Shown piece after piece: positions 27,643 through 37,327 of a stretch of 64,000 nt of DNA. How positions within the stretch are numbered: the first letter of the stretch is position 1; the number at the start of each line of letters is the position of its first letter. Location of the stretch: contig CP011489.1 in NCBI GenBank assembly GCA_001023575.1, forward strand, positions 1,549,001 through 1,613,000, given 5' to 3'. The stretch is from Actinobacteria bacterium IMCC26256 (GTDB lineage: Bacteria > Actinomycetota > Acidimicrobiia > IMCC26256). Position numbers and translations under genes: made by a program. The notes beneath the pieces were generated by a model. The model was not told the origin of the DNA. It ran no database searches and worked only from the letters and a program-made list of their open reading frames with translations.

Positions 27643-28911
27643 TCAGGTCCTTACCTGTCCGTCGCCCCAGACGACGTACTTGTATGTAGTTAGTTCACGT
27701 AACCCCATTGGGCCACGTGCATGGAGTTTTTGAGTAGATATTCCGATCTCGGCACCGAACCCGAACTCTTCGCCATCGGTGAAGCGCGTTGAAGCGTTTA
27801 CCAAAACAGCCGCTGCATCAACCTCGCGAGTAAAGCGGCGAGCAGCGTCGAGGTCGGTAGTGATAATTGCCTCGCTATGCCCAGTGCCGTAACGGTTGAT
27901 GTGCTTTATTGCCTCATCCAACGAGGAGACCACAGCAACACTCATTTTGAGTTCAAGAAACTCGCGCCCAAAATCATCATCGGTTGCAGGCTGAATGCTC
28001 GCCACACGAATCCGAGAAGCCTCATCGCCAACCAACACAACCCCTGCTGCCTCTAGATCCGCGCAGATGACTGGGAGGAGGGTCTCGGCTAGGTCGGCAT
28101 GTATGACTAGCGACTCTGCTGCATTACAGACACTCGTTCGCTGCGTTTTGGCGTTCATCACAATGCTGCGCGCCATGTCTTCATCTGCAGATGCATCTAC
28201 ATATACGTGGCAGTTACCGTCACCATCAATAATTACTGGAACCGTTGCGTTCTCGCGCACACTCTTAATCAAAGCGGGCCCACCACGCGGGATGAGACAA
28301 TCGACATACTCGGTTAGGCGCATTACTCCGACCGCAGTCTCATGCGTTGCGTCATCGACGAGGACTAAGCAATCCTCAGGGAGGCCCGCTGCTGCGAATC
28401 CCTTACGAAGGGCCTTAGCGATTGCAAGATTCGAGCGAAGTGCGCTTCCGGAGCCGCGCAGCAGCGCTGCATTCCCGGACTTCAGGCAGAGACCCGCAGC
28501 GTCTGAGGTTACGTTCGGGCGGTTCTCATAGATGATCGCTACGACGCCAAGAGGGACACGCGTACGAGAGATCTCAAGGCCATTCGGGCGTCGCCATCCG
28601 TCTAGAACCTCGCCTATCGGGTCTGGGAGCGTTGCAACCTGCCTGAGACCTTGCGCCATAGCCTCGATACGCGCATCAGAGAGGCGCAGTCGATCGAGGG
28701 GCCCCGGCTCCATACCGGCGGCCTCAGCGGCAGCTAAATCAAGGGAGTTCTGCTCCTGGATCTCTGCTGCGTGGGCAAGAAGCGCATCGGCGGCCTTGAG
28801 CAATGCATCGTTCTTTTGAGAGGTCGAGGCGTTGGCCAGAATGCGGGCAGCAGCGCGAGCACGACGCCCTAGTTCCTCTATTGAGACTGTGCTCGCTCGC
28901 TCCGCTGGCAT
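27643..28911 (-). CDS. proA: Gamma-glutamyl phosphate reductase
   Basis: About 422 aa from the ATG at 28911 (frame open to 28941). It reduces gamma-glutamyl phosphate to glutamate semialdehyde with NADPH in proline synthesis. Family motifs include IYENRPNVTSDAAGLCLKSGNAALLRG, the catalytic Cys in AKTQRTSVCNAAESLVI, and FGFGAEIGISTQKLHARGPMGLRELTTYKY at the end. The start is chosen because TACAAT (28925-28920) lies 8 nt upstream and the preceding residues look non-conserved. It is downstream of proB but separated by 267 nt with hairpins, so it may be expressed from its own promoter. Confidence 0.95.
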   Translation of the reverse strand: MPAERASTVSIEELGRRARAAARILANASTSQKNDALLKAADALLAHAAEIQEQNSLDLAAAEAAGMEPGPLDRLRLSDARIEAMAQGLRQVATLPDPIGEVLDGWRRPNGLEISRTRVPLGVVAIIYENRPNVTSDAAGLCLKSGNAALLRGSGSALRSNLAIAKALRKGFAAAGLPEDCLVLVDDATHETAVGVMRLTEYVDCLIPRGGPALIKSVRENATVPVIIDGDGNCHVYVDASADEDMARSIVMNAKTQRTSVCNAAESLVIHADLAETLLPVICADLEAAGVVLVGDEASRIRVASIQPATDDDFGREFLELKMSVAVVSSLDEAIKHINRYGTGHSEAIITTDLDAARRFTREVDAAAVLVNASTRFTDGEEFGFGAEIGISTQKLHARGPMGLRELTTYKYVVWGDGQVRT

Positions 28912-28919
28912 GGCTTGGG

Positions 28920-28925
28920 ATTGTA
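28920..28925 (-). promoter_or_regulatory. Putative -10 (TACAAT) for proA
   Basis: TACAAT on the minus strand, 8 nt before the ATG at 28911, is close to the TATAAT consensus. No good -35 is seen at 16-18 nt. Confidence 0.4.
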
Positions 28926-29061
28926 GCGGTGCAGCACCCAATGCCCTCCACGGATTAATCCGGATTGATAGGGATTGATGAACCCGGGATCAGGATCTAG
29001 ACCGCAATCCGGCATCGAGCAGCGAATCTCGCTATGGATTCAGGCTATTTAGGCCGCGAGA

Positions 29062-29180
29062 AGGGGCCGGGCGAGATCGCCACGGCCCCTACTCAGCGCT
29101 CTTCCCATTGTGGGTCCGGTTGTTACCAGACCCTCCCCCCGTACCAATGGGCGAGCGAGCTAGGGACATTGTGACCCTAG
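29062..29180 (-). terminator. Three hairpins between proB and proA (possible terminator region)
   Basis: Downstream of the proB stop lie three inverted repeats: 29160-29180 (CTAGGG/CCCTAG plus an inner CA/TG), 29112-29133 (9-bp stem with a 4-nt loop) and 29062-29090 (AGGGGCCG/CGGCCCCT with an inner GGCG/CGCC). None is followed by a clear U tract, so intrinsic termination is uncertain, but three strong stems in 267 nt suggest termination or attenuation before proA. Confidence 0.45.
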
Positions 29181-29208
29181 ACACGCCTACTTACAAGTCA
29201 GGGTCTGC

Positions 29209-30306
29209 TCAAGAGTCTGGAATTACCACAAGGTCATCACAGTGGATGACCTCCCCGGGCGCTCCGGCAGGGAGTTCGCTGCTCTGCATCCCCGCATATG
29301 CCCTCACGTTGGCAGCTGAGAGCCGTGTAAGGCCCTTCGCGAAGATTCTCCCATCTGGGCCAGCAATCTCTACAGCGGCCTCAACCTCAAAGTCGCCAAT
29401 TACATCCCGCACCCCAGCGGCTAGGAGGGATCGCCCTCCAACGGAGAGAGCGGTAACCGCGCCAGCATCAACAATTATTCGACCAGAGGCGGCACGAGCA
29501 AATGCAATCCAAAGTTTTCGCCCCGAGAGGCGCTCCTCGCGTGGGAGAACAGTGGTTCCAATACCTGACCCGCTAAGCGCTGCAGCGATTACTCCGGGGG
29601 TTGACGTAGCGGCGATGACAGTGCGCACTCCAGACCAAGAAGCAATCTTCGCAGCAGCCAACTTGCTCGCCATTCCACCGCTTCCTCTCTGCGACCCAGC
29701 ACCACCGGCTACTGCCTCGAGCTCGGCATCTACAGAGACAATCTCTTCAATGAGAGATGCGTCTGCATCGAGTCGGGGGTCCGCGGTGTAGAGACCATCT
29801 GTGTCTGTTAGGAGAACAAGTGTCTCCGCGCCAATCATGTTCGCCACTAGTGCTGCAATTCGATCATTGTCGCCATAACGAATCTCATCATCGGCAACGG
29901 TGTCGTTTTCGTTGACTATTGGTATAACGCCGAGTTCAAGTAGGCGCACGAGGGTCTCGCGAGCATGGAGATACTGGGAGCGCTGACCGAAGTCGTAGGG
30001 GTCTAAGAGCACCTGTCCGGGGACTATCGAATGGACCGCTAGAAGGGTGCGCAGTTCCTCCATGAGCATCGGCTGGCCTACTGCAGCAATCGCCTGAAGC
30101 GTTCGGATATCTGATGGACGTTCGGTAAAACCAAGAGCAGGCAAGCCAGCGGCAATTGCACCTGAGAGAACTAGGACCACTTCGTATCCAGCAGTCTTAG
30201 CCTCGGATAATTCTTGGGCGAGTTTGGATAGCGCGACTAGGTCTAGCTCCCCTTGCTCAGCGGTTACTGACGAGGTTCCAACCTTGACAACCACACGCCC
30301 CTTCAT
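29209..30306 (-). CDS. proB: Glutamate 5-kinase
   Basis: A 365-aa amino-acid kinase with a C-terminal PUA domain, catalysing the first step of proline synthesis. It begins KGRVVVKVGTSSVT, with VVLVLSGAIAAGLPALGF, the PIVNENDTVADDEIRYGDNDRIAALVANMIGA block and LLTDTDGLYTADPR, all diagnostic for ProB. PUA covers roughly residues 275-355 (GRIIVDAGAVTALSVGGRSLLAAGV). Its start overlaps the obgE stop by one base, so it is co-translated with Obg. Confidence 0.96.
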   Translation of the reverse strand: MKGRVVVKVGTSSVTAEQGELDLVALSKLAQELSEAKTAGYEVVLVLSGAIAAGLPALGFTERPSDIRTLQAIAAVGQPMLMEELRTLLAVHSIVPGQVLLDPYDFGQRSQYLHARETLVRLLELGVIPIVNENDTVADDEIRYGDNDRIAALVANMIGAETLVLLTDTDGLYTADPRLDADASLIEEIVSVDAELEAVAGGAGSQRGSGGMASKLAAAKIASWSGVRTVIAATSTPGVIAAALSGSGIGTTVLPREERLSGRKLWIAFARAASGRIIVDAGAVTALSVGGRSLLAAGVRDVIGDFEVEAAVEIAGPDGRIFAKGLTRLSAANVRAYAGMQSSELPAGAPGEVIHCDDLVVIPDS

Positions 30307-31550
30307 TACATCCCCTCGACGTACTCAAGTTCGAGTTCGGAGATGCGCACAAAATCACCTTCGCGCGCACCAGCGCGCGCTAGAGCACGCTCGACACCCA
30401 TTCTCCTAAATCTGTCATGCACATACTCAAGTGCCTCGAGATTCGTAAGGTCAGCCATGGCTACAACGCGCTCTGCAGAGCGCCCAGTAATTCGCCAGAG
30501 TCCAGGTCCTTCGCTCACAACCTCAAAACCTTCGTCGGTTGGGCGGTGAACAACGAAAGCCTCATGCTCTACAGCGACTTGGCGAGTCTCTTTAATCAGG
30601 TCACCGAGCCTGCCCAAGAACTTATCGAGACCCTGCCTTGTAACGGCAGAGATCTCCATTGGGTTGTCACCCTCAAGGGCGAATAACGCGACATCTGCTT
30701 TGGTCCCGATTGATATCCGCGGGCGCTCGAGGAGATCTGGGCGATACCGCTCCAGTTCGTCAAGCAAAATGGCCTCTTGCTCTTCAGGGCTCCTGCCATC
30801 TACCGGGGCGAGGTCAAGGAGAACTACGAGCACTCTCGCTCTCTCAATATGGCGCAGGAAACGATGCCCCAATCCGCGACCCTCGGCTGCGCCCTCGATT
30901 AATCCTGGAATATCGGCGAGCACAAACTCGTGCTCATGAAAACGCACGACACCGAGGTTCGGCTCAAGAGTCGTGAACGGATAGTTAGCGATCTTGGGTT
31001 TAGCAGCGCTCACCGATGCGATGAGTGTCGACTTGCCAGAGTTAGGGAATCCAACAAGAGCAGCATCTGCCATGAGGCGCAGTTCAAGATCGAGCCAACG
31101 GTCTTCACCGAACTCGCCCTGCTCAGCAAAGGATGGGGCGCGACGCGAGTTGGAGAGGAAGCGAGCATTACCGCGACCCCCTCGCCCGCCGTGCGCTGCG
31201 AGCCACATGTCGCCATGGTTGACAAGATCAGCGACGACTTCGCCGGTTACATGATCGCGAATAGTTGTGGCCTCTGGAACCGAGACAATGAGATCAACTC
31301 CACGAGCTCCATGGCGCTTTGCCCCGGATCCATGCACACCGCTATCGGCCTTACGGTGCGGGTGATCTCGGAATGCGAGGAGCGATGCGGCGTTGCGATC
31401 GGCTTGAAGCCAGATGTCGCCGCCCTTGCCGCCGTCGCCACCATCAGGGCCGCCCTCGGGTACGTGGGCTTCACGCCTGAAAGCGACACAGCCTGCACCG
31501 CCGTCGCCACCGCGCACATTGACTTGCGCTTCGTCTACAAAACCACTCAT
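30306..31550 (-). CDS. obgE: GTPase Obg/CgtA
   Basis: A 414-aa GTPase required for late 50S assembly and stress control. The glycine-rich OBG domain occupies residues 1-158 (FVDEAQVNVRGGDGGAGCVAF). The G domain contains GFPNSGKST and DIPGLIEGA. A C-terminal OCT domain (about 330-410) is present, as in actinobacteria. TATCCT lies 9 nt before the ATG. It follows rplU and rpmA in the classic L21-L27-Obg order, with 84 nt between, so it may be transcribed both from upstream and from its own promoter. Confidence 0.96.
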   Translation of the reverse strand: MSGFVDEAQVNVRGGDGGAGCVAFRREAHVPEGGPDGGDGGKGGDIWLQADRNAASLLAFRDHPHRKADSGVHGSGAKRHGARGVDLIVSVPEATTIRDHVTGEVVADLVNHGDMWLAAHGGRGGRGNARFLSNSRRAPSFAEQGEFGEDRWLDLELRLMADAALVGFPNSGKSTLIASVSAAKPKIANYPFTTLEPNLGVVRFHEHEFVLADIPGLIEGAAEGRGLGHRFLRHIERARVLVVLLDLAPVDGRSPEEQEAILLDELERYRPDLLERPRISIGTKADVALFALEGDNPMEISAVTRQGLDKFLGRLGDLIKETRQVAVEHEAFVVHRPTDEGFEVVSEGPGLWRITGRSAERVVAMADLTNLEALEYVHDRFRRMGVERALARAGAREGDFVRISELELEYVEGM

Positions 31551-31634
31551 TAGGGCCTAAGGATAGAGAGACTGACAGAGGGTTGGGCGGTAAATAAGCC
31601 TGCGAACTGCAGAGCGTCTATTCGCCTATCTGGG

Positions 31635-31895
31635 TTAAACGGACTCGAGAGGCTGAATGTCTACGAGGCGACGGCCCTTGCGGCGACCGAAAGCAACCGT
31701 TCCGTCTGCCTTAGCGAAGAGAGTGTCGTCTCCACCGCGGCCAACATTGAGCCCTGGGTGGAACTGTGTTCCGCGCTGGCGCACAATGATTGAACCTGCA
31801 GTAACAACGGTTCCGCTGTAGACCTTTACCCCTAGGCGTTGAGCGTTTGAGTCACGCCCGTTACGAGAGGATGCAGCACCCTTTTTCTTCGACAT
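31635..31895 (-). CDS. rpmA: 50S ribosomal protein L27
   Basis: 86 aa from the ATG at 31895 (a frame to 31916 exists). The N-terminus [24 protein letters not shown] and the body [32 protein letters not shown] are those of L27, whose N-terminal tail reaches the peptidyl-transferase centre. AAAGG just upstream of this ATG decides the start. Between rplU and obgE. Confidence 0.96.
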   Translation of the reverse strand: MSKKKGAASSRNGRDSNAQRLGVKVYSGTVVTAGSIIVRQRGTQFHPGLNVGRGGDDTLFAKADGTVAFGRRKGRRLVDIQPLESV

Positions 31896-31971
31896 TTCTA
31901 AGCCTTTCGAAGCCATTCCTGATCTGCGTGCGCAGATCAGTCGTACAAGAGATTTAATCAGTGTTTAGAGA

Positions 31972-32283
31972 TCAGCCCTTTGAGATTTTTGTGATCTCAA
32001 TGGTTGTGTATTTCTGTCGGTGTCCCCAACGCTTGCGCTGGTTCGACTTTGACTTGTATGTAAAACCATCAATCTTCGGACCGCGTGCCTCGCCGACAAC
32101 CTTCGCTGTCACCGATGCTCCACCGAGTGCACTAGGGGTGGAGAGAACTGCCTCGCCATCAACGAGAAGAATGGCGCGTAGTGATACCTCGCCGCCCTCA
32201 TCCACGCCGAGGCGCTCGACATCAAGGGTCTGGCCCTCTTTAACGCGGTACTGCTTACCGCCGGTGCTGATTACTGCGTACAT
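31972..32283 (-). CDS. rplU: 50S ribosomal protein L21
   Basis: 103 aa. It begins MYAVISTGGKQYRVKEGQ and contains the L21 signature GFTYKSKSNQRKRWGHRQKYTTIEI near the C-terminus. Just upstream (32298-32317) there is a direct duplication of a 10-nt unit (TTCCAGAACT on the plus strand), and a GGAAGG-like ribosome-binding site on the minus strand. Part of the rne-rplU-rpmA-obgE operon. Confidence 0.96.
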   Translation of the reverse strand: MYAVISTGGKQYRVKEGQTLDVERLGVDEGGEVSLRAILLVDGEAVLSTPSALGGASVTAKVVGEARGPKIDGFTYKSKSNQRKRWGHRQKYTTIEITKISKG

Positions 32284-32337
32284 GAGAATAAAAGACCTTC
32301 CAGAACTTTCCAGAACTTTTTTGGGAACTTGGAGAGG

Positions 32338-34626
32338 TTACAGCATGGACTGGTCAACGGTGAAACCGCGCCCAGCACAGGTCGGGCAAACCTCTGAGAA
32401 TGACTCTACTAGGCCTTCAGATATGCGCTTTCTGGTCATCTCGACAAGGCCAAGCTCTGATATCTCAAATACCTGTGTTCGGGTCTTATCTCTCGCAAGG
32501 GCGTCCCTGAGGACCCTCACAACCTCATCTCGGTTGCGCTTGACCTCCATATCGATGAAGTCGATGACGATAATTCCACCAATATCTCGAAGGCGCAGCT
32601 GGTGAGCCACCTCGGCAGCCGCCTCGAGATTGTTCTGGAACACCGTCTCCTCGAGATTCGACCGGCCAACGTTCTTGCCGGTGTTTACATCGATGACGGT
32701 CAAAGCCTCAGTGCGCTCAATAATCAACGAACCACCAGACGGCAGCCAGACCTTGCGCTCAAGAGCCTTGTGGAGTTGCTCATGAATGTGGAGACGCTCG
32801 AAGAGTGGAAGCTCCCCTGGCGCATCAACATGCAACTCGACTCGCTCTGCTAACTCAGGAGCGATTGCCTCGACATAAGAGCGCACCTCGTTGTAGAGCA
32901 CCTCGTCATCAATGACGATGGAGCGATACTCGGTGTTGAACTCCTCGCGGATAACGCGCACGACAAGTGCCGGCTCACGATGCAGGAGGCAGGGCTTCCC
33001 GGAACGCTTCGCAGCGGCGGCGATTACTTGCCACTCTGCTTTAAGGCGGTTTAGGTCGCGCTCGAGTTCCTCGGCCGATGCACCCGCTGCCGCGGTACGC
33101 ACAATGAGTCCAGCATCGTCGGGGCGAATCGCATCTAGAACTTTCCTCAGACGCCTGCGCTCCTCGTCCGGTAGGCGCTTAGATATTCCGTAGGTCTGCG
33201 GCTGCCCTGGGACCATGACAACAAAGCGCCCTGCAAGGCTGACTTCTTGAGTAAGGCGCGCACCCTTCGCCCCGATTGGGTTCTTCGTGACCTGCACGAT
33301 CACCATCTGACCGTTCTTTAGAAGACTCTCAATGCGCGGCTCTTGGTTCTCAACCTCACCGGCATCGAACGAGACGTCCCCGCGATACAGGACTCCGTTT
33401 TTTGGAGTACTTATATCGATAAATGCAGCCTCCATACCTGGGAGAACATTCTGAACACGACCAAGGTAGATATTGCCGTCGATAGAGGTGTCGTCATCTG
33501 TCTCACGGCTCACATAGTGCTCAGTCAGCACTCGCCCCTCTAAGACGGCAAGGTGCACTCCGCCATCTGCGGCCTTGTGCACGCCCATCGTGTAACGACC
33601 AGTTGCGCGGCCTTGACGGCTGCGCCCTCGACGCCTCTCGCGTACTGCCTCATCTAGATCATCAAGGTCGCTCGCAGGGCCGAGGTCAGCGTTTACTGCA
33701 CCTGCGGCGGCACCCACTCCCTGAGCCCCTCCGGCTCCACCGGTGCGACTGCGCCCGCGGCCACCGCGCTTGCGACGCTTCTTTGCAGCGCCGCTCGGGG
33801 TAGTGCCATCACTTTGAGCACCAGACTGCGCTGAAGCCCCCTGCCCATTTGAGTTGCTCTTATTTGAGGGCGCGTTACTAGAGGGAGCGTTATTAGAGGG
33901 CACGTTACTTGAGGGAGCGCCCTGCGAAGTAGATGCGGGCATTACCGGAGCAGGGCGCGAGTCACCAATTTTTGGACGAACAGGCTCGCTCGGTACTGCC
34001 TGCTCGACTTGGGACGGAGTCGTTACTGGCACGACTTCTGGCACGACTACCGGTGTCACTTCTGGCGCTTCCTCTGCAGCAGGCTGGCTGAGTTCCTCCA
34101 TTAAAGGCGCCGTCACTATTGGGGCCTTAGCCGGAGCGATGCCTCCATCGGATCCAAGGGCTATACCCGCCTCGCTCGCTGCCTTCGCCGCTACGTCTTC
34201 AGTCGTGAGTCCGCGATCGGCCGCTGCATCTTTGTAGTCGTCTCCGCCGCTGGGCTCATCAGAGTCTCGGAGTTCCGCTGCGCCCTGAGCACCCTGAGCA
34301 CCCTGACCCTGAGAACCCTGGCCGCCCTGACCAGTTCCAGGTGTGCGCTTGCGATTCTTTCCGCCGCGCGATCCTCTGCGGCGTCGCGGTCGTGGAGTTC
34401 CATCTGGGTTCAATGACGGACCACTCGGGCGCGCTGCACCTGTTGGGGAGTCACTGCTAGATCCACCAGAAGAATCACCCGATGCAGGAGCGTCGGCAGG
34501 AGTATTAGAGCGTGGAGTCTCGCTAGCGTTATTTCCTTGCGAATTACCTGCGCTACTCGGCGTTTTATTCTCTGGTGTATTCGAGTTGGGTGTATTCGTG
34601 TTCGGTGTTGAGTTTTCTTCTGACAT
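32338..34626 (-). CDS. rne: Ribonuclease E/G
   Basis: A 762-aa endoribonuclease. The first ~330 residues are disordered, rich in Ser/Asn/Pro/Gln and then Lys/Arg/Gly (KKRRKRGGRGR), as in actinobacterial RNase E. The S1 domain follows (NIYLGRVQNVLPGMEAAFIDIS). The DNase-I-like catalytic domain has the magnesium-binding Asp residues in VIDVNTGKN and IIVIDFIDME. The zinc-link CPTCAGRG is at the C-terminus. It lacks the long C-terminal scaffold of E. coli RNase E. AGAGG upstream of the ATG supports the start. It follows the TIGR03936 gene closely (12 nt). Confidence 0.94.
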   Translation of the reverse strand: MSEENSTPNTNTPNSNTPENKTPSSAGNSQGNNASETPRSNTPADAPASGDSSGGSSSDSPTGAARPSGPSLNPDGTPRPRRRRGSRGGKNRKRTPGTGQGGQGSQGQGAQGAQGAAELRDSDEPSGGDDYKDAAADRGLTTEDVAAKAASEAGIALGSDGGIAPAKAPIVTAPLMEELSQPAAEEAPEVTPVVVPEVVPVTTPSQVEQAVPSEPVRPKIGDSRPAPVMPASTSQGAPSSNVPSNNAPSSNAPSNKSNSNGQGASAQSGAQSDGTTPSGAAKKRRKRGGRGRSRTGGAGGAQGVGAAAGAVNADLGPASDLDDLDEAVRERRRGRSRQGRATGRYTMGVHKAADGGVHLAVLEGRVLTEHYVSRETDDDTSIDGNIYLGRVQNVLPGMEAAFIDISTPKNGVLYRGDVSFDAGEVENQEPRIESLLKNGQMVIVQVTKNPIGAKGARLTQEVSLAGRFVVMVPGQPQTYGISKRLPDEERRRLRKVLDAIRPDDAGLIVRTAAAGASAEELERDLNRLKAEWQVIAAAAKRSGKPCLLHREPALVVRVIREEFNTEYRSIVIDDEVLYNEVRSYVEAIAPELAERVELHVDAPGELPLFERLHIHEQLHKALERKVWLPSGGSLIIERTEALTVIDVNTGKNVGRSNLEETVFQNNLEAAAEVAHQLRLRDIGGIIVIDFIDMEVKRNRDEVVRVLRDALARDKTRTQVFEISELGLVEMTRKRISEGLVESFSEVCPTCAGRGFTVDQSML

Positions 34627-34638
34627 TGGGTCCTCTTC

Positions 34639-35367
34639 TCATGACGCGCGTGCCTCGCTTACGCGCGCGGCGTCGGCGATAAGCGGCTCTTGCCGATTAC
34701 CGTCGCGCTCAATCCATTGGGCTGTCCGGAGCACACGTACCGCTCGGAGATCTTCACCAAGAACAGTGACGACCTCCGACGGGCGCGCCGCCGGCTGCGT
34801 TGCAATCTCCGCAGTGAGCACAATGCCCACCGATCCAGACTCAATAACGCTCATGCGCGTGAGTGCCGGGCGGATATCCACGATGTCTTCCCGACCCTTG
34901 CGGATCCGGTTAACCGGTAGTGATTTCGTCTCAAATAACGCCTCAATCCGAAGAGAGATCTCCTCGGCACTTACTTCAGATTCATCGATTTTCGCGACCT
35001 CTAACTCCCACTCCACCGCGGTAACTGACTCCTGGAGTGCCGGGGCTCGGTCTGCAAGCAGAGCCACCCCGGTGACTTCTATTCCCTCAGGCAGCGCTGC
35101 GGTCAGGCGTGCAGGTAGTGCCTCAAGATCAACGGGCTCTGAGAATCGCACATCCATGTACTCAGCGATGCTTTCATGCCCAACTGACAAGGCAAGCCCA
35201 AAACTCACCTTTGGCCGAGGAGAGAACCCCTCAGAAAGAGCGAGCGGTAGTGCCTCAATACGAAATGCTCGATCAAATGCGCGCGCAGCATCGCGATGCG
35301 AGATGAACCGCACCTTTCCGCGCTCTGCAAAACGCAGGCGAACTGGGAATGCCCCTTCACCGCGCAA
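34639..35367 (-). CDS. TIGR03936/DUF2344 radical-SAM-linked protein
   Basis: A 242-aa protein matching the DUF2344 family: VRLRFAERGKVRFISHRDAARAFDRAFRIEALPLALSEGFSPRPKVSFG is the family opening. It is usually next to, or fused with, a TIGR03960 B12-binding radical SAM protein; here it overlaps that gene by 11 nt. The pair commonly precedes rne and rplU. The biochemical role is unsettled; tRNA or rRNA modification has been suggested for related proteins. No catalytic residues can be assigned. Confidence 0.88.
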   Translation of the reverse strand: MRGEGAFPVRLRFAERGKVRFISHRDAARAFDRAFRIEALPLALSEGFSPRPKVSFGLALSVGHESIAEYMDVRFSEPVDLEALPARLTAALPEGIEVTGVALLADRAPALQESVTAVEWELEVAKIDESEVSAEEISLRIEALFETKSLPVNRIRKGREDIVDIRPALTRMSVIESGSVGIVLTAEIATQPAARPSEVVTVLGEDLRAVRVLRTAQWIERDGNRQEPLIADAARVSEARAS

Positions 35368-37312
35368 CGCCGACTCCTGGCTTGCTTAAGAATCGAACCG
35401 GCACTGCTCCGCCGATACTTAAATCTTGGCCAGTGCCCTGACTCCCGCCGGCTGGAGCGAATGGAGACGCCACTACATGCTCAATTGCGTAGTCAGTACA
35501 CACTCCGCAGTCGTAGCACGGAGTCCAGCGACAATCGGGGAGCCCATGCTCAGCGAGGGCTGATTGCCAGTCCTGCCATAGGAAATCTTTGTGGAGTCCG
35601 GCGGTGATGTGGTCCCATGGCTGGATCTCTTCGCCTGTTCGGTGGCGAGTTGTATACCAATCAATGTCGAGCCCCTCAGCGGCCATCGCCTCAATCCAAC
35701 GATCCACTTTGAAGTGCTCACTCCACTCTTGGAACACTCCACCACTGCGCCAGACGCGCTCAATAACTTTGCCGATACGCCTGTCGCCGCGACTATTGAT
35801 TCCCTCAACCATGGTGGCCTTCGGGTCATGCCAAGAGAGCTTTACGCCACCCTTACGAGTTGCGTCACGAAGCATCCCAACCTTGCGCTGCAGTTCCTCA
35901 CTTGAGTTCTGCCCAAACCACTGAAATGGAGTGTGCGGCTTTGGAACAAATCCGCCGACAGATGCAGTACAGGATGCGGCCTTTGTATAGCGCTTACCGA
36001 TCTCGACAACGTTCTTAGCCAACTCAGCAATACCGAGAGTGTCATCATCCATCTCAGTCGGTAACCCGATGAGGAAATAAAGCTTCATGCGACGCCAGCC
36101 CTGCGAGAACGCACCGTCGACCGCGGCATAGAGGTCTTCCTCGGTGATCAGTTTGTTGATGACCTGCCGAAGACGCCATGACCCTGCCTCAGGGGCAAAC
36201 GTAAGGCCAGTACGTCGAATGCGCTGAATCTCACTAGCAATACCGACTGTAAAAGCATCTACACGCAACGATGGAAGCGATACACCGACGTTGCCGCATG
36301 CCTCTTCCTGCCCATCGATAATTCCGCTGACTAACTCGCCAATGCCTGAGAAATCAGCACTCGAGAGAGATGTAAGCGCAACCTCGTCATACCCCGTTCG
36401 CTTGAGCCCCTCTGCAACCATCGTGCGTGCCTGCTCGAGTGGACGCTCGCGCACTGGCCTCGTGATCATCCCTGCCTGACAGAAACGACAACCTCGAGTA
36501 CAGCCACGGAAAATCTCTACGTTTAGGCGGTCGTGGACTACCTCAATGAGCGGGACCAACTGATTCTTAGGGTAAGGCCACTCACCGAGATCCGCGATGG
36601 TTCGCTTATCGACGGTAGAGGGAACATCCGGATAGCGAGGGCGAACCTCGCGAATCGCCATACCGTCATACTCAACTTCGTACATCGAGGGCACGTATAC
36701 GCCCATGATTAGGGAGAGATCGTGAAGCACCGCCTCACGCCCACCGACTCGCCCTGAGCGCTTCCAAGCACCGATGACCTCGGTCATGTCGCCTACTACC
36801 TCTTCGCCATCACCAATTACGAAGGCATCGATGAAGTCGGCCATTGGCTCTGGGTTGAAGGTTGCATGACCTCCGGCAACCACAATCGGGTCCTCATCTC
36901 TGCGGGCCTCAGCACGCACGGGGACTCCGCTTAGGTCTAGGCAGTTGAGAACATTTGTGTAGACGAGCTCGGCTGCGAGCCCAAATGCGATTACATCAAA
37001 CTCGCCGGCAGGTTTATGGGTATCGAGGGAGAAGAACGGAACAGACCGGGAGCGCATAAGCGCCTCGAGGTCGGTCCACGGCGCGTATCCGCGTTCCGCG
37101 GCAGCGTCGTGGCGTTCATTTAGGATTTCGTAGAGGATCTGAAGTCCCTGGTTGGGCAGCCCAACTTCGTAAGTGTCGGGGTATACGAGAAGCCAGGACA
37201 CTGCATCTGGGCGGTGGATCGGTACTTGCGCACCGCGCTCCATACCGATGTAACGAGCAGGCTTCTCAACCCTGTCCAGGAGCGGTTCGATCCGCGGCCA
37301 TAGGGCAGTCAT
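35357..37312 (-). CDS. TIGR03960 B12-binding-type radical SAM protein
   Basis: A 651-aa protein. The N-terminal half resembles a B12-binding-like Rossmann domain (VSWLLVYPDTYEVGLPNQGLQILYEI), followed by a radical-SAM core with CTRGCRFC (CX3CX2C, near residues 270-277) and GFVPKPHTPFQWFGQ. Typical of the actinobacterial TIGR03960 family paired with DUF2344. The reaction is unknown. It lies between the L,D-transpeptidase gene and the TIGR03936 gene, in a block that continues into rne-rplU-rpmA. Confidence 0.9.
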   Translation of the reverse strand: MTALWPRIEPLLDRVEKPARYIGMERGAQVPIHRPDAVSWLLVYPDTYEVGLPNQGLQILYEILNERHDAAAERGYAPWTDLEALMRSRSVPFFSLDTHKPAGEFDVIAFGLAAELVYTNVLNCLDLSGVPVRAEARRDEDPIVVAGGHATFNPEPMADFIDAFVIGDGEEVVGDMTEVIGAWKRSGRVGGREAVLHDLSLIMGVYVPSMYEVEYDGMAIREVRPRYPDVPSTVDKRTIADLGEWPYPKNQLVPLIEVVHDRLNVEIFRGCTRGCRFCQAGMITRPVRERPLEQARTMVAEGLKRTGYDEVALTSLSSADFSGIGELVSGIIDGQEEACGNVGVSLPSLRVDAFTVGIASEIQRIRRTGLTFAPEAGSWRLRQVINKLITEEDLYAAVDGAFSQGWRRMKLYFLIGLPTEMDDDTLGIAELAKNVVEIGKRYTKAASCTASVGGFVPKPHTPFQWFGQNSSEELQRKVGMLRDATRKGGVKLSWHDPKATMVEGINSRGDRRIGKVIERVWRSGGVFQEWSEHFKVDRWIEAMAAEGLDIDWYTTRHRTGEEIQPWDHITAGLHKDFLWQDWQSALAEHGLPDCRWTPCYDCGVCTDYAIEHVVASPFAPAGGSQGTGQDLSIGGAVPVRFLSKPGVGVAR

Positions 37313-37327
37313 ATCCGTTACACCCTA

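Noticed and set aside
33854-34237. Open frame on the + strand with repeated Leu-Glu-Gly motifs
   Set aside because: It is antisense to the Ser/Asn-rich disordered N-terminus of RNase E/G; the repeats come from that low-complexity coding sequence.
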